Below are positions 63,009 through 64,000 of a DNA stretch of 64,000 nucleotides, one piece after another. Position 1 is the stretch's first letter. Each line of letters begins with the position of its first letter. The notes beneath the pieces were generated by a model. That model searched no databases. It had not been told where the DNA came from and saw only the letters and a list, made by a program, of their open reading frames with translations. Source of the stretch: Nitrospira sp. (GTDB lineage Bacteria > Nitrospirota > Nitrospiria > Nitrospirales > UBA8639); contig CP058931.1 in assembly GCA_024760505.1 (NCBI GenBank), positions 2,676,001 to 2,740,000 on the forward strand, in the 5' to 3' direction. Both the position numbers and the translations under genes were made by a program.

Positions 63009-63350
63009 ATGCCAACCAGTAATCACGAGCCTACTCGGCGAATGGTGCGCCAATTTTTCCTGGGTTTCGTCAAAATCCATATTTTGCATCATGCCGCTGA
63101 GGAGCCCGTCTGTGGGGTTGATTTGGCTCAGGAATTGGCTAGCCATGGTTACCAGCTGAGTCCAGGCACCCTTTATCCAACATTGCACGGACTTGAAGCG
63201 GCAGGATATCTCCGATGCCAACTGGAGCTTCAATCGGGACGCCGCCGAAGAACCTACACCATTACCAGATCCGGCCGACAGGCCTTAGCTCAAGCCAGAC
63301 AGCAAATACGAGAACTAACAGAAGAGGTCATGAATCGAGAAGCGATTTGA
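63009..63350 (+). CDS. PadR-family transcriptional regulator
   Basis: 113 residues. A winged-helix domain with FFLGFVKIHILHHAAEEPVCGVDLAQEL, HGYQLSPGTLYPTLHGLEAAGYL (the LSPGTLYPxLxxLE signature, about 47-70) and a wing with RRRRTYTITRSGRQAL, then a short dimerisation helix. PadR proteins repress efflux or detoxification genes until a ligand binds. It precedes a TolC-type gene by 175 nt, so it probably controls that efflux system. Confidence 0.9.
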   Translation: MPTSNHEPTRRMVRQFFLGFVKIHILHHAAEEPVCGVDLAQELASHGYQLSPGTLYPTLHGLEAAGYLRCQLELQSGRRRRTYTITRSGRQALAQARQQIRELTEEVMNREAI

Positions 63351-63525
63351 CGAAAGTTGAATGCTGGAAACAGCTACTAATCCATTCCGTGAGATGAATG
63401 AAGGGTGTGCAGGAAGGATGAGAAGAGAAAGAAATGTTCCGAATTCATCTAGCCTCATCTTGGGGCATTCTTCAACACGTAAATGGTCAATGGTCACTAC
63501 AACTATAAATAAGAAGGACACCTCA

Positions 63526-64000
63526 ATGAATCTGTTGCCAACCATCCTGGCAATCTTTTTTTGTCTTCATGTGGCCTTAGAAGCTTGTCATGCTCACCAG
63601 CCTAAACAGTTGTCCACTCACCTGACCTTGCTGCAAGCCATTGAATATGCCTTGAATCATTACCCTGCGGTGCGGGAATCCTTAGCCAAGCAAAAGGAAG
63701 CTCAATCCGGCATCGATTTGGCAGAAACAAACTATCTCCCACGGGTGGAAATCGGCGTTCAAGGGACTCGCTCGACCTTTAATAATGTTTCCGGGATGTT
63801 TTTCCCGAATTCTTTTTTTCAACCGATTTCCGGTCCTGATTTAGGACGAAGTGCTTATAGTAGTAGCTGGGGCAGTGCCGCCGGTATTCTGCTGGCATGG
63901 GAACCCTTTGACTTTGGTTTGCGGTCGGCCCAGGTGAGTACCGCCCAGACCATGGAGCGTCATTCGAAAGCCTTTATGACCCTTACCCAGCTTGAAGTGG
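63526..64000 (+). CDS. TolC-family outer-membrane efflux protein (5' part, partial)
   Basis: 158 codons to the window edge from ATG 63526 (upstream AAGAAGGACACC). A signal peptide (LLPTILAIFFCLHVALEACHA) is followed by the TolC/OEP pattern LTLLQAIEYALNHYPAVRESLAKQKEAQSGIDLAETNYLPRVEIG (cited in part) and GILLAWEPFDFGLRSAQVSTA, i.e. helix, beta-strand and D-F-G-turn elements of the outer-membrane channel. Inner-membrane pump genes would be expected just past the edge. Confidence 0.85.
   Translation, partial: MNLLPTILAIFFCLHVALEACHAHQPKQLSTHLTLLQAIEYALNHYPAVRESLAKQKEAQSGIDLAETNYLPRVEIGVQGTRSTFNNVSGMFFPNSFFQPISGPDLGRSAYSSSWGSAAGILLAWEPFDFGLRSAQVSTAQTMERHSKAFMTLTQLEV

Noticed and set aside
1..64000. 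tRNA, rRNA, CRISPR arrays, prophage or complete insertion sequences
   Set aside because: No cloverleaf-like sequence, regularly spaced repeats, transposase or integrase gene was recognised anywhere in the window.

Overview
The window is bacterial chromosome of roughly even base composition, with dense operons, several multihaem or haem-binding c-type proteins, a long-form PstC/PstA phosphate transporter and two giant (about 1,630 aa) multicopper oxidases. The overall gene style fits an environmental chemolithotroph of the Nitrospirota (Nitrospira-like). That is an inference from gene content: there is no rRNA or other taxonomic marker here. I see no tRNA, rRNA, CRISPR array, prophage or complete insertion sequence.

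Left part (1-7 kb): a VapBC toxin-antitoxin pair, an MBL-fold protein, a frameshifted Old Yellow Enzyme gene, a Mut7-C protein, a secreted protein of unknown function and PdxB.

Metal/redox island (7.2-27.2 kb): two paralogous secreted cupredoxin-like proteins flank the block. Between them lie a ManC-like nucleotidyltransferase, a bPH2 membrane protein, a four-helix cytochrome-b-like membrane protein, a pentahaem cytochrome c, a lone receiver protein, a sigma-54 enhancer-binding regulator and two tandem MofA/MnxG-type giant multicopper oxidases; a Tll0287-like (DUF3365) monohaem protein closes the island. Both oxidase genes have a textbook -24/-12 sigma-54 promoter. Each transcript would start with the same 74-nt leader, containing 46 identical bases closed by a long-range stem. 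The second oxidase gene carries a decayed copy of the regulator's 3' end upstream, so the pair arose by duplication of a regulator-end/promoter/leader/oxidase unit. Further sigma-54-like sites precede the nucleotidyltransferase and the cytochrome operon. A sigma-54-controlled extracytoplasmic metal- or phenol-oxidising system (Mn(II) oxidation being the first hypothesis) is the most interesting system in the window.

Middle (27-40 kb): a dipeptide/nickel-type ABC transporter without ATPase genes, split by a palindrome-rich intergenic segment; a MoxR-like AAA+ ATPase; PurU; an SMP-30-like protein; RpiB; a scar of a second purU; an AT-rich DUF3800 gene; a quinone-oxidoreductase-like gene followed by a SnoaL-like pseudogene; and a TM0106-family nuclease.

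Phosphate island (40.5-60.8 kb): PhoB-PhoR, a small winged-helix-like protein, PstSCAB-PhoU, a second ManC-like enzyme, Ppk1, a CYTH-CHAD protein, an inositol-phosphatase-family enzyme, a decayed winged-helix regulator, Ppx with an HD domain, a PhoU-like DUF47 protein and a Pit permease. Four promoters in this block carry 7-bp direct repeats at an exact 11-bp period, a PHO-box architecture; three of the four have the -10 box exactly 26 nt from the start of the last repeat. The island combines Pi sensing, uptake and polyphosphate turnover.

Right end (61-64 kb): bactofilin, SixA, a long gap with no recognisable gene, a PadR regulator with a perfect palindrome at its promoter, and the start of a TolC-type efflux protein cut by the window edge.
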